NCBI GenBank assembly: GCA_028819505.1
Contig: JAPPLH010000067.1
Span: forward strand, 13,082 to 77,081
Direction of reading: 5' to 3'
Source of the DNA: Acidimicrobiaceae bacterium
GTDB taxonomy: Bacteria > Actinomycetota > Acidimicrobiia > Acidimicrobiales > Aldehydirespiratoraceae
Length of the DNA stretch: 64,000 nucleotides
Shown here: positions 1-9,000 of the stretch, piece after piece
Position numbering within the stretch: position 1 is the first letter of the stretch
How the letters are laid out: each line of letters begins with the position of its first letter
Notes under the pieces: model-generated
Database searches by the model: none
Told to the model about the DNA's origin: nothing
The model's input: the letters and a program-made list of their open reading frames with translations, nothing else
Program-made: the position numbers and the translations under genes

Positions 1-45
1 CGGCTCCTCGTCGACAACTACGACCCGCACCCCCACGGCGGGTGA
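1..45 (+). CDS. C-terminal end of an unidentified upstream gene (partial)
   Basis: An open frame enters from the left edge and ends at a TGA at 43-45, giving the last 14 codons of a protein ending in DPHPHGG. It lies about 100 bases before hisG in the same direction. A histidine-pathway gene such as hisE would be a natural neighbour, but the tail is too short to identify and shows no recognisable motif. Confidence 0.35.
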   Translation, partial: RLLVDNYDPHPHGG

Positions 46-145
46 GCGGCAGCAGCCCGGGCCATGGGGTCGGGCAGGGCCCCGTCGGTGCGCCGGTAGC
101 CTCGGCACGGCCTGAACCGCGCCCTCAACCGCCACAGGACCCCCC

Positions 146-1021
146 ATGCTGAAGCTCGTTCTCCCCAAGGGATCGCTCGAGAAGTCCACGCTCGAGCTGT
201 TCGAGGCTGCCGACCTGCCGGTCCGGCGGTCCTCCGACGTGGCCTACAAGGCGTCGGTGGCCGACCCGCGCATCGACGATGTCAGGATCCTGCGACCCCA
301 GGAGATCCCGGTCTACATCGCCGACGGTCTGTTCGACATCGGCATCACCGGGCGGGACTGGGTGGAGGAGACCGGAAGCGAGGTCGTCTCGCTGGGGGAA
401 CTGAAATACTCGAAGGCCACGTCGCTGCCGATCCGGGTGGTGCTGGCCGTGGCCGACGGCTCGCACTGCCAGAGCGTCGCCGACCTGCCTCAGGGTGTGC
501 GGGTGTCGACCGAGTACCCGGCGCTCACCCGGCGGTTCTTCGCCGACGCCGGCATCGAGGCCCAGATCGCGCTCAGCTACGGCGCCACCGAGGCCAAGGT
601 CCCCGACATCGTGGACGCGGTGGTCGAGATCACCGAGACCGGCCGGGCGCTGCGGGCCGCCGGACTGCGCATCATCGACACCCTGCTGACCTCCTACACC
701 GAGCTGATCGCCAATCCCGCGGCCGCAGCCGACGCTGGCAAGCGGCACGCGATGGGGCAGATCTACACACTGCTTCAAGGCGTGCTGGAGGCCAGGGGCA
801 AGGTGCTGGTGAAGCTGAACGTGGGCGCCGACGCGCTCGACGACGTGATCGAGATACTGCCCGCCATGAAGGCCCCCACCGTCAACGAGCTGTTCCAGGG
901 CGCGGGCTACGCGGTGGAGACGGTGGTGCCCCGCAGCGAGATCAACATCCTGATCCCTGCCCTGCGCGACCTGGGCGCCACCGACATAGTGGAGATGCCC
1001 ATCTCCAAGATCGTCCCGTAG
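146..1021 (+). CDS. hisG: ATP phosphoribosyltransferase, long form (HisG)
   Basis: HisG catalyses the first step of histidine synthesis, joining ATP and PRPP to give phosphoribosyl-ATP in the cytoplasm. The 291-residue length is that of the long form, which has its own C-terminal ACT-like regulatory domain and needs no HisZ. The N-terminus LVLPKGSLE and the GITGRDW segment (about residues 69-75) belong to the catalytic half; the last 80 residues (from KVLVKLNV) form the histidine-binding domain, so feedback inhibition by histidine is expected. The ATG at 146 follows a weak purine-rich ACAGGA. The stop lies 12 bases before the next small gene, which may be co-transcribed. Confidence 0.95.
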   Translation: MLKLVLPKGSLEKSTLELFEAADLPVRRSSDVAYKASVADPRIDDVRILRPQEIPVYIADGLFDIGITGRDWVEETGSEVVSLGELKYSKATSLPIRVVLAVADGSHCQSVADLPQGVRVSTEYPALTRRFFADAGIEAQIALSYGATEAKVPDIVDAVVEITETGRALRAAGLRIIDTLLTSYTELIANPAAAADAGKRHAMGQIYTLLQGVLEARGKVLVKLNVGADALDDVIEILPAMKAPTVNELFQGAGYAVETVVPRSEINILIPALRDLGATDIVEMPISKIVP

Positions 1022-1033
1022 GGGAGTCTCGCC

Positions 1034-1213
1034 ATGAAGAATGGATGGCTGAAGTACGGGGTCGGGTCCGCGATCGGCGTGGGCGCGGGCGGCGGCGCCG
1101 GTGTGGGCGCCATCTTCGGGGCCCCGGGCGTGGGCGCGGCCGTCGGCGCAGCCATAGGCGTCGTGATCGGTGTGTGGATCTCCAGGAGGGGAGTCAGGCG
1201 CAAGGCCTGCTGA
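1034..1213 (+). CDS. small glycine-zipper membrane protein, 59 aa
   Basis: This short ORF starts at an ATG eight bases after a clear GGGGAG ribosome-binding site and begins 12 bases after the hisG stop. After a short charged start (MKNGWLKYG) nearly the whole protein is a Gly/Ala/Val-rich hydrophobic stretch with G-x-G-x-G-x-G spacing, as in glycine-zipper membrane segments, and it ends in a basic tail (RRGVRRKAC). It probably inserts in the membrane as one or two packed helices. No family or function can be assigned. The good RBS, the clean membrane-protein composition and the conversely oriented next gene support it as real. Confidence 0.6.
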   Translation: MKNGWLKYGVGSAIGVGAGGGAGVGAIFGAPGVGAAVGAAIGVVIGVWISRRGVRRKAC

Positions 1214-1222
1214 CCAGCCCTG

Positions 1223-1714
1223 TCAGGCGACCGGGTCGTCCTCCGAGCCGTCGTCGCCTGATTCTCCGGCGTCGCCGTCTTCGGGGCGGTTCTTGAGTTG
1301 GACGAAGGCCATCCGGATCTGAGACAGGGCGTCCTGCAGCGTGGGCTCCGCTTCGCCGAGGCGCCCCTTCATCCCGTCGAGCAGCGCGCCCAGGGCGTCG
1401 ATCGCCATCGCCCCCTCGGCGAAGTTCGGCGGCTGGTTCGAGAGATGCAGGGCGGCCAGTTCGTACAGGCCCATGGCGTGGTTGGCGACCACCACCGAAG
1501 CGGGCACCGCCTTGAGCCGCTCGCGGGACTCGGCCAGATCCCGTATGTACTGTTCGGCCTGCTCCCGCTCCTCCGGCGACAGGCTGTCGAGGTCGAACTC
1601 CTCGTGCGCGGCGGCTCCAGCGTCGGCTGTTGAGGCGTCGTGGCCCGCAGGGCCGGCATCCGACCGGCGGTCGCCGACCGGTACCTCGCCTCCGGGGGTC
1701 CACAGCGTGCTCAT
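1223..1714 (-). CDS. DUF1844 domain protein
   Basis: The 163-residue protein has an acidic, disordered N-terminus (residues 1-45), a helical core with the DUF1844 pattern NHAMGLYELAALHL (about 80-93) followed by AIDALGALLDGMKGRL, and an acidic tail rich in Asp, Gly and Glu. DUF1844 proteins are small helical cytoplasmic proteins of unknown role, commonly next to infC in actinobacteria. The neighbourhood here fits: it is transcribed away from infC across a 250-base divergent region. The ATG at 1714 is the only good start. Function unknown. Confidence 0.85.
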   Translation of the reverse strand: MSTLWTPGGEVPVGDRRSDAGPAGHDASTADAGAAAHEEFDLDSLSPEEREQAEQYIRDLAESRERLKAVPASVVVANHAMGLYELAALHLSNQPPNFAEGAMAIDALGALLDGMKGRLGEAEPTLQDALSQIRMAFVQLKNRPEDGDAGESGDDGSEDDPVA

Positions 1715-1895
1715 CCGAACACCTCCCGGTGCGACACTGGCAGATGGGCCCGGGGCCCGAGCGGCCCGTGAGCGCAGCGAACAAGAGCGGGAGTGACACC
1801 GTCGCGACGCAGCATGATTTCAAGCTATCCGCGCTCACTCCTAGCCGCATGCCGCAACCGGCTGCTAGCCTACCGGAGTCAATCCAGCGGACATG

Positions 1896-1917
1896 CGCCC
1901 CGGCCGCGGCCGGGGCG
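1896..1917 (+). promoter_or_regulatory. strong GC hairpin in the infC leader
   Basis: The ten-base arms CGCCCCGGCC and GGCCGGGGCG pair perfectly around a two-base centre, 46 bases before the infC start. Leaders of infC-rpmI-rplT operons are often regulated by L20 or by attenuation, so this is a candidate control hairpin. There is no U-tract behind it, only TTCC, so a simple terminator is unlikely. Confidence 0.45.
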
Positions 1918-1963
1918 TTCCGCCCGAATACGGAGGTTCCGTGCTCACGAGGAGTGAAAGGCG

Positions 1964-2566
1964 ATAGCACCGCCAGGCGAAGAGCCCAACATCAACGACC
2001 AGATCCGGGCCCTCGAGGTGCGCCTCGTGGGGGAGGACGGTCAGCAGATCGGCATCAGGACGCTTCAGGAGGCGCTGAATCTGGCCCGGGCCGCGGGGCG
2101 CGACCTCGTCGAGGTGGCAGAGGCGGCCAACCCGCCCGTCTGCCGCATCATGGACTACGGCAAGTTCAAGTACGAGGCGGCCCAGCGGGCCAAGGAATCC
2201 CGACGCAAGTCGTCCAGCGTCATGGTCAAGGAGATGAAGTACCGGCCCAAGATCGGCCGGGGCGACTTCGAGACCAAGACCCGCAGAGTCGAGAAGTTCC
2301 TGGGCGAGGGCAACAAGGTCAAGGTCACGATCATGTTCCGGGGACGCGAGGTACAGCATCCGGAGCTCGGCAGGAAGATCCTCGACGACGTGGCCGAGAC
2401 CGTCGAGCATGTGGGCAAGGTGGAGTTCCAGCCCCGCCAGGACGGCCGCAACATGGTGATGGTGCTCGCTCCCGACAAGCAGGCACAGGCCCGGCACCGC
2501 CGTAGACTCGAGGCCGAGGCCGCCATGGCCGCCAACGAGACGCCGCAGCCCGGCGCCGCGGAGTAG
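1964..2566 (+). CDS. infC: translation initiation factor IF-3, apparent AUA start
   Basis: IF-3 binds the 30S subunit, prevents premature 50S joining and proofreads the initiator tRNA and start codon. Conserved N-domain residues NINDQIR (in place of the usual RINxxIR) and the block NPPVCRIMDYGKFKYE are both present. The IND residues lie upstream of the first GTG in this frame (2018), so translation must begin earlier; an in-frame TGA sits at 1955. Between them the only near-cognate codon is ATA at 1964, spaced nine bases from the Shine-Dalgarno sequence GAGGAG (1949-1954). A non-canonical start fits the known autoregulation of infC, where IF-3 discriminates against its own weak start. The product is about 200 aa. 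rpmI follows 60 bases downstream. Confidence 0.9.
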   Translation: MAPPGEEPNINDQIRALEVRLVGEDGQQIGIRTLQEALNLARAAGRDLVEVAEAANPPVCRIMDYGKFKYEAAQRAKESRRKSSSVMVKEMKYRPKIGRGDFETKTRRVEKFLGEGNKVKVTIMFRGREVQHPELGRKILDDVAETVEHVGKVEFQPRQDGRNMVMVLAPDKQAQARHRRRLEAEAAMAANETPQPGAAE

Positions 2567-2626
2567 GACGTCACCGGCCTTTCGCTCTCACACCGAGGCG
2601 AGCAGTCGAACCAGAGAAGATCAACC

Positions 2627-2818
2627 ATGCCCAAGATGAAGACACACCGGGGCGCAGCCAAGCGCTTCCGCCGCACCGGCTCCGGCAAGCTGCGGCGCCG
2701 CCGGATCAACAAGAACCACATCCTCGAGAAGAAGTCCCCCAAGCGCAAGCGCCAGTTGCGGGCCCCGGCCGAGGTGTCCTCGTCGGACGAGAGGATGCTC
2801 CGGGACCTGGGCATCTAG
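2627..2818 (+). CDS. rpmI: 50S ribosomal protein L35
   Basis: A 63-residue, strongly basic protein opening with the family signature [15 protein letters not shown] and a following KNHILEKK segment. L35 is a late-assembling protein of the large subunit. It lies between infC and rplT in the standard IF3-L35-L20 operon, and expression is probably coupled to the infC transcript. Start and length are normal for the family. Confidence 0.97.
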   Translation: MPKMKTHRGAAKRFRRTGSGKLRRRRINKNHILEKKSPKRKRQLRAPAEVSSSDERMLRDLGI

Positions 2819-2857
2819 TCCAGCTCCAGGCAACTCGAAGAAGAAGGTGACGATTCG

Positions 2858-3223
2858 ATGGCCAGAGTGACGCGACCCGCCCAGTCGAGGCGCCGCCGCC
2901 GGGCGCTGGTGGCGCGGGCCAAGGGCTACTACGGCAACAAGTCCCGGTCCTGGCGTGCGGCCAACGAGCAGCTCATGCACTCGGGCAACTACGCGTTCCG
3001 CGACCGCAGGGCCCGCAAGAACGACTTCCGCCGGCTCTGGATCCAGCGGATCAACGCCGCCTGCCGCCAGCGGGGAACCTCCTACAGCCGCTTCATCGCC
3101 GGGCTGAAGGCGGCCGGCATCGAGGTCGACCGCAAGATCCTGGCCGACCTGGCCGTCAACGACCCCGACGCCTTCACCGCCCTCGTCGAGGCGGCCTCCG
3201 CGGCCCAGGCCCAGGCGAGCTGA
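2858..3223 (+). CDS. rplT: 50S ribosomal protein L20
   Basis: L20 binds 23S rRNA early in 50S assembly and in many bacteria represses its own operon by binding the leader. The 121-residue product has the typical basic N-terminal extension ([15 protein letters not shown]), the [13 protein letters not shown] block and the globular part [16 protein letters not shown]. The ATG follows GAAGAAGGTGACG by a normal spacing. It is the third gene of the infC operon, 39 bases after rpmI. Confidence 0.97.
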   Translation: MARVTRPAQSRRRRRALVARAKGYYGNKSRSWRAANEQLMHSGNYAFRDRRARKNDFRRLWIQRINAACRQRGTSYSRFIAGLKAAGIEVDRKILADLAVNDPDAFTALVEAASAAQAQAS

Positions 3224-3235
3224 CTGGACCTCGCG

Positions 3236-3362
3236 CGCTCGGGCCGCGCCATCGGCGGGTGGCCGAGCGTGTCGAGCGCCGGGTGTCCGGCTCCCAGGTT
3301 CGGAGACGGCCGAGTTGAGCCCGCCTCCGCCGCTCGGGCCGCGCCATCGGCGGGTGGCCGAG
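3236..3362 (+). repeat. 32-bp direct repeat around the trmH start
   Basis: The same 32 bases (beginning CGCTCGGGCCGCGCCATCGG) occur at 3236-3267, between rplT and the next gene, and at 3331-3362, inside the first codons of that gene. The copies are 95 bases apart. This looks like a local duplication that supplied the N-terminal codons of the methyltransferase gene. Confidence 0.8.
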
Positions 3363-4106
3363 CTGCGGCGCCTGGTGCGCCGGCGCGCGCCGAGCGACTC
3401 CACGGTCGTTCTGGAGGGGCTGCGAACGCTGTCGGAGGCCTTGACTGCCGGTCTGCAGCCTTCGGTCGTGGCAATTGCCGAGCCGGCCGCCGACGACTCG
3501 GCGGTGAAGGACGCGCTGGCCCGGCTGGCGCCTGGCGCCGAGACGCTTGTGCTCTCCCACAGGGCCTTCCACTCGGTCGCGCCGACCCCAACGCCTCAGC
3601 CGGTATTGGCGCTGATCCACAAGCCCGAGTGCGAACTGCCCGAGATGCTCAGCCCGGACGACCTCGTGCTGGTGCTCATGGGCGTGTCCGATCCCGGCAA
3701 CACAGGCACGATCATCCGCACCGCCGAGGCCTGCGCGGCCTGCTGCGTGGTGGTGGTGGGCGGCGCCGACCCGTGGGCACCCAAGGCGGTGCGGGCCTCG
3801 GCCGGCTCGGTGCTGCGGGTGCCCGTCGTCCAGGCGGACGACGCCCTGGCCGCCCTCAGGACCCTCCGGACTGCGGGAGCGGCCATCGTGGCTGCCGATC
3901 CTCACCATGGCGAGCGCCACGACGCTGGCGTGCTCGCCGCTGGGCGGGGTGCGGTGGCTCTCGTGTTCGGATCGGAGTCCCACGGCCTCGACCCGTCGCT
4001 GCGGGAACTCGCGGACGGCCGGGTCCGGATCCCCATGGCGGGCCGCGCCGAGTCGCTCAATGTGGCCATGGCGGCCACCCTGCTGGCCTTCGAGTACCGT
4101 CGCTAA
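3315..4106 (+). CDS. TrmH/SpoU-family RNA 2'-O-ribose methyltransferase
   Basis: A SPOUT-class enzyme of 263 residues, expected to methylate a ribose 2'-OH in tRNA or 23S rRNA using S-adenosylmethionine. The three SpoU motifs are clear: N-TGTIIRTAEA (about 131-141), VFGSESHGL (about 218-226) and the knot segment IPMAGRAESLNVAMA (about 240-254). An N-terminal substrate-binding domain (EGLRTLSEAL) precedes them. The TTG at 3315 is the best available start; the first dozen codons overlap a duplicated 32-bp sequence, so the true N-terminus is uncertain. It sits between rplT and pheS, the common place for this gene in actinobacteria. The exact RNA target cannot be read from sequence. Confidence 0.9.
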   Translation: MSPPPPLGPRHRRVAELRRLVRRRAPSDSTVVLEGLRTLSEALTAGLQPSVVAIAEPAADDSAVKDALARLAPGAETLVLSHRAFHSVAPTPTPQPVLALIHKPECELPEMLSPDDLVLVLMGVSDPGNTGTIIRTAEACAACCVVVVGGADPWAPKAVRASAGSVLRVPVVQADDALAALRTLRTAGAAIVAADPHHGERHDAGVLAAGRGAVALVFGSESHGLDPSLRELADGRVRIPMAGRAESLNVAMAATLLAFEYRR

Positions 4107-4699
4107 GGCGGTATGTCGCCCGCGAGGGCGGCTTCGAGAGCGTCGGTCCTGCCGAGCGATGCGATCAGCGCCGTCAGCTTGCGGTCGATCTCGGACACTC
4201 CACGCTGCAGCTCGTCGATCTCGGCGTCCTGGGCGGCGAACCGGTTCTCGATCTCGGCGTCCTGGGCGGCGAACCGGTTCTCGATCTCGGCGTCCTGGGC
4301 GGCGAATCTGGCGTGCATATCGTCGCTGAGGGCGCTCACCTCGTCTCTGAGAGAGTCAACGTCGTCGCCGACCCGGTCGATTTCCTCGTTCAGCAGGAAC
4401 ACGGGGATGCCGAACAGGACGCTCACCGAGCCTATGAGTCCCACGATGATCCCGATCAGCAGAGCGGTGTTGCCTGCGTCGATCCTGCGGGCGGCGGGCT
4501 GGGGCAGGCCCGCAGAGGCGGGCGAGTGAACCGGCGCCGGTCGAGGTGCGGGCGCCGCCGACTCGGAGGCGGCATGCGCCGTGGTCTCGGGCGCCTCTTC
4601 CGGCCCGGGACCGCCGGAGGGCTCGGGCTGGAGATCATCGTGTGTGTCGTCCATGGACGCCATCACCTCGTGCGTGGTGGGATGAATCGATGCGGTCAT
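4103..4699 (-). CDS. membrane-anchored coiled-coil protein with 11-residue repeats
   Basis: This 198-residue protein has a Pro/Ala/Glu-rich N-terminal half (residues 1-75), one hydrophobic segment of about 22 residues (ALLIGIIVGLIGSVSVLFG, about 78-100), and a C-terminal coiled coil. The coil holds tandem copies of RFAAQDAEIEN, an 11-residue (hendecad) repeat. The likely arrangement is a cytoplasmic tail, one membrane helix and an oligomeric coil; the side of the membrane on which the coil lies is not clear. The stop codon overlaps the trmH stop by four bases (convergent genes). No enzymatic motif is present and no family was recognised. Confidence 0.7.
   Translation of the reverse strand: MTASIHPTTHEVMASMDDTHDDLQPEPSGGPGPEEAPETTAHAASESAAPAPRPAPVHSPASAGLPQPAARRIDAGNTALLIGIIVGLIGSVSVLFGIPVFLLNEEIDRVGDDVDSLRDEVSALSDDMHARFAAQDAEIENRFAAQDAEIENRFAAQDAEIDELQRGVSEIDRKLTALIASLGRTDALEAALAGDIPP
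4217..4308 (-). repeat. three tandem 33-bp repeats coding 11-residue coil units
   Basis: Copies start at 4217, 4250 and 4283; the first two are identical and the third diverges near its end. Being a multiple of 33 bases, each copy adds one hendecad turn to the coiled coil without shifting the frame, so copy number may vary between strains. Confidence 0.85.
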
Positions 4700-4899
4700 G
4701 AATCCTCGCTCCGGCCGGGCGGCGCTCGTTAGCGGCGCTCCAAGACTTCAACGGTCGACTGCCGCTACGGCCCGGCAGCGAGGCTGGCACATCAGGGTAT
4801 CTGACGACAAATGTCGTGTCAAACACGGGTTCCTCGTCGACAATCGAGATCGCGATCATCCGCCGGGCAGCGGGCGCGAACGCCATTAGCCTCTCTCGG

Positions 4900-5979
4900 A
4901 TGATCGAGGGCTACGAGCAGGACGTTGCCGATGCCGAGGAGCGCCTGGCCGCGGCTGCCGACCTCGATGCCGTGGCCGGCATCGAGCGGGACATGCTCGG
5001 ACGCCGCTCGAAGTTCACCGAGGCCAAGCGCCGGCTCGGCGAGCTCGACGCCGGGGAGCGGGCCGCGGCCGGCCGCCGCCTCAATGAGGCCCGCGGCAGG
5101 GTCGAGGCTGCCGTGGCCGCGGCCCGCGGGCGGCTGGCGGCCGCGGACCGCGCCGAGCGCTACGCGGCCGAGCGGCTCGACCTCACCGAGCGGCTCGACC
5201 TCGCCGAGCGGCTGCGCCCCACGGAGCGTCTCCACCCCGCTGAGCGCTTGCGCCTCGCCGAGCGCCTGCGCCAGCAGGCCGTGTCGAGCAGGGGGCGCTT
5301 CCATCCCGTGACCCAGGCCCGCGACCGTCTCGAGGACGTGTTCGTCGGGATGGGCTACACCGTCGCCGAGGGCCCCGAGGTGGAGACGGCCTGGTACAAC
5401 TTCGAGGCCCTCAACATCCCCGACTGGCATCCGGCCCGGGGCAGCTTCGACACCATCTTCGTCGACCTCGGGGCGCCCGAGGAAGTCATGCTGCGCTCTC
5501 ACACCTCACCGGTGCAGATCCGGGTGATGGAGAAGCGCAAGCCGCCCGTCTACATCGTGGCGCCGGGCCGGACCTTCCGGACCGACACCGCCGACGCCAC
5601 CCACCTGCCGGCCTTCAACCAGATCGAGGGCCTGGCCGTGGACCGCAACATCACCATGGGCGACCTCGCGGGCACCATCGACGAGTTCGTCAGGGCCTTC
5701 TTCGGCAGGGAGGTCAAGAGCCGGCTGCGCCCGTCCTACTTCCCGTTCACCGAGCCGTCGGCCGAGTTCGACATCTCCCGGCCCGACGGGTCGTGGCTGG
5801 AGCTGGGCGGCTGCGGGATGGTCCATCCCAACGTGCTGAGCAACTGCGGGATCGACCCCGAGGAGTGGCAGGGCTTCGCCTTCGGCTTCGGCATCGACCG
5901 GCTGGCGGTGATGCGCCACGAGATCGACGACATCCGCGAGTTCGTCAACAGCGACACTCGCTTCCTGAGCCAGTTCTGA
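4900..5979 (+). CDS. pheS: phenylalanyl-tRNA synthetase alpha subunit
   Basis: The catalytic subunit of PheRS, which charges tRNA-Phe as an alpha2-beta2 heterotetramer with PheT. The N-terminal coiled-coil domain begins at ATG 4900 (MIEGYEQDV), matching family length (359 aa). The class II core is intact: motif 1 region FVGMGYTVAEGPEVE, motif 2 FRTDTADATHLPAFNQIEGL and motif 3 GFGFGIDRLAVM. The linker between coil and catalytic core, normally a short segment, is expanded here into six hexapeptides of the RLDLAE type. pheT follows about 110 bases downstream in the same operon. An earlier in-frame start at 4816 adds residues that do not look like PheS. Confidence 0.95.
   Translation: MIEGYEQDVADAEERLAAAADLDAVAGIERDMLGRRSKFTEAKRRLGELDAGERAAAGRRLNEARGRVEAAVAAARGRLAAADRAERYAAERLDLTERLDLAERLRPTERLHPAERLRLAERLRQQAVSSRGRFHPVTQARDRLEDVFVGMGYTVAEGPEVETAWYNFEALNIPDWHPARGSFDTIFVDLGAPEEVMLRSHTSPVQIRVMEKRKPPVYIVAPGRTFRTDTADATHLPAFNQIEGLAVDRNITMGDLAGTIDEFVRAFFGREVKSRLRPSYFPFTEPSAEFDISRPDGSWLELGGCGMVHPNVLSNCGIDPEEWQGFAFGFGIDRLAVMRHEIDDIREFVNSDTRFLSQF
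5173..5280 (+). repeat. six degenerate 18-bp repeats inside pheS
   Basis: Six consecutive 18-base units encode RLDLTE, RLDLAE, RLRPTE, RLHPAE, RLRLAE and RLRQQA between the tRNA-binding coil and the catalytic domain. The units differ in codons, so the expansion is not brand new. It would lengthen the helical arm or hinge that positions the tRNA-binding coil. Confidence 0.85.
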
Positions 5980-6076
5980 TGGGTGCGAGTGGGGTGACGG
6001 CCGCGACCCGTCGGGGCCAGCTCGACGGTAACGTCGATGCTGGCGAGGCCGGTGCGCCTGAGCCAGTTCTGATGGG
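5964..6076 (+). repeat. 20-bp direct repeat of the pheS 3' end
   Basis: CCTGAGCCAGTTCTGATGGG, which spans the last codons and stop of pheS, is present at 5964-5983 and again at 6057-6076 just before the pheT start. The copies are 93 bases apart. The spacer between them has no match elsewhere that I can see. It looks like a short duplication in the pheS-pheT spacer, with no effect on either reading frame. Confidence 0.8.
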
Positions 6077-6088
6077 GCGGGATCCATC

Positions 6089-9000
6089 ATGAAGGTGCTG
6101 CTGTCGTGGCTCAGGGAGTTCGCGCCCGGCATCGACGGCGACCCGGCCGAACTCGGCGACGTGCTCAGCGCGCTCGGTCTGACGGTCGAGGAGACGACCG
6201 TCACCGGCTCGGTGCCCGACGGCGTGGTGCTGGGCCGGGTACTCGAGCTGAGCCCCCACCCCGACGCCGACCGGATCCAGCTCGTCGAGGTGGACGACGG
6301 TTCCGGCAAGACCCTCCAGGTCTGCTGCGGTGCGTTCAACATGGCCGTCGGCGACCTGGTGCCGCTGGCCCGGGTGGGCACCGTGCTGCCGGGCGGGCTG
6401 GAGATCGCCCGCCGCAAGATGAGAGGCCAGGCCTCCGAAGGCATGTGCTGCTCGGAGATCGAGCTCGATATGGGCGACGACGCCGACGGCATCATGATTC
6501 TCAACGACCGGGTCGCGGCCGGCGCCGGGCCGGGCATGCCGCTGGCCGACGCTCTGGGACTGGCACCCGACGTCCTGTGGGACCTCGACGTCGGAGCCAA
6601 CCGGCCCGACGCCCTTTCGGTGATGGGCGTGGCCCGCGACCTGGCGGCCGGTCTCGGCGTGGCCTTCGAGCCGCCCGACTGGTCCACGGCCGCCTCCGGC
6701 GGTGACATCGCCGAGTCGGTCGAAGTGGAGATCGTCGACCCCACCCTCTGCGGCCGCTTCGTCGGCCGGGTGCTGCGCAACGCCCCTCAGGGCTCGTCGC
6801 CGCCGTGGATGGCCAACCGGCTGACCGCGCTGGGCCAGCGCCCGATCAACCTGGTCGTCGACATCTCCAACTACGTGATGCTCGAGCTGGGCCAGCCCAG
6901 CCACACCTTCGACCTGGGCCGGGTGGCCGGCGCCCGGATCCGGGTGCGCCGGGCCCGTGACGGCGAGACCATCACCACCCTCGACGGCGCGCACCGCACG
7001 CTGGCCGCCGGCGACGGAGTGATTGCCGACGGCGACGACGAGGCGATCGGCATCGCCGGCGTGATGGGCGGCGCGTCCACCGAGATCGACGCCGGCACCA
7101 CCGACGTGCTGGTGGAGATGGCGTGGTGGGACCCGCCGTCGATCTCCCGCACGGCCAAGCGGCTGAACCTCTCCAGCGAGGCCGCCACCCGCTTCCGCAG
7201 GGGCGCCGACTGGGGCTACAACATGGAGCGCTGCATGAACCGCTTCGTGCAGCTGGCCGCGGCGCAGGGGGCCGAGGTTGCCCCCGGCACGATCGACGAG
7301 CGCGGCGACCTGCCCGACCGCCGCCCGCTGCGGGTGCGGGCCGCCAGGGTCAACAGCCTGCTCGGCACCGGCCTGGGCGCCACCGAGATGGCCGGTCACC
7401 TGCGGTCCATAGGTTTCGGGGCGGACCCCGCCGGCGACGCCGAGCTGGAGGTGGCCATCCCGACTTGGCGCTGGGACACCGAAACCGAGACCGACATCGC
7501 CGAGGAGGTGGCCCGGCTCCACGGGTACGAGAGCATCGAGCGCACCGTGCCCACCGCCAACGAGGCCGGCGGGCTGTCGGCCTACCAGAAGGACCGGAGG
7601 CTGGTGCGCGACGTGCTGGTGGGTGCGGGCTGCTACGAGACCCAGCCGATGCCGTTCGTGGCGCCCGGCTCGCTGGCCGCGGTGGGCCTGCCCGAGGACG
7701 GCGTCACGCTGTCCAACCCGGTCGACGACAGCGAGTCGGTGCTGCGGACCTCGCTTCTGCCTGGCCAGGTGCGGGCGGTGGCCTACAACCAGCGCCATTT
7801 CAACGGCGATGTGCGGCTGTTCGAGATAGGCCACGTCTACCTGCCCCCGCCGGAGGGCCGGCTGCTGCCCGACGAGAGGGAGTTCCTGGCCGTGGCCCTG
7901 TCGGGCGCGGAGGCCCCGGCCGCGGTGGCGGTCCTCGACCTGCTCACCGATGCTCTGGCCCTGCCCGCGGTCGAGCTGCGAGCCGCCGAGCCTCCGGGGA
8001 TGCACCCCACCCGGTCCGCCGAGGTGGTGGTGGCCGGGCGGTCCCGGGGCGCGGTGGGCGAGGTCGATCCAGAGGTGCTCGAAGCCGCGGGGGTGTCGGG
8101 CCGGGTGGCCTGGCTGCAACTCGATCTGCAGGATGTGCTCGACGGCCCCCGATCACGGCGCCGCTACCGGCCTGTCAGCACGTACCCGCCCAGCGATGTG
8201 GACTTGGCCTTCGTGGTGCCCGACACTGTGGCCGCGGCCCGGGTCGAGCGGGCGCTGCGAGCCTCGGCCGGCTCGCTGCTGGCCCGCATCGAGCTTCGCG
8301 ACGTCCATCGGGGCTCGGACATGGCCGGCGGGACGCGCAGCCTCGCCTACCGCTTGAGATTACAGGCCCTTGACCGCACCCTCGATGATGCCGAGACCAC
8401 TGAGGCCCGTCGGCGCTGCATCGACGGGACCGTCCGCCTGCCGGGCGTGTCGCTCGCTCGCGGTGCCGCACCGAAGGTCACCGACGATGCCGCGCGCCGC
8501 AGTGGCTCGCTGCCCGGTCCCCAGGCCCTCACGGTGGAGATCGATGAGACGCAATTGAGCTTCGAGACCGACTCGGGGACGTTCTCAGCCGACCGGTTGA
8601 GCCCCGGCACACAGCTCCTGTTGGACCGGGCACCCCCGTTGACCGGCGACGAGGCGCGAGTGTTGGACTTGGGATGCGGCTGGGGTGCCATCGCCTGCGT
8701 CTTTGCGCGGCTTCACCCTGAGGCCGAGGTGTTGGCGGTGGACGTGAACCCGCGGGCGCTGGAACTCACCAGAGCGAACGCCGACGCCAACTTTGCCGGC
8801 AACGTGACCGTGGCCCACCGAGACGACGTGGACCCGGACCTCCGTTTCGAGCGCATCCTGTGTTTTCCGCCGATCCCGACACGCGGTGACGGCGAGCGAG
8901 ACCGTCGAGAGATGCTCAGCACATGGCTGCCCCGGCTGACGTCTGCCGGGAGGGCGCACTTGGTGGTGCCCGACGACCCGGCAAGCGACTCGCTGGTCGC

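Noticed and set aside
3269-4732. A 487-codon plus-strand frame across trmH and the coil gene
   Set aside because: Overlaps two genes with clear family features in other frames and has no recognisable domain.
5945-8119. A 724-codon minus-strand open frame opposite pheT
   Set aside because: Antisense shadow of pheT; no protein motif and typical low-complexity His/Arg/Gly content.
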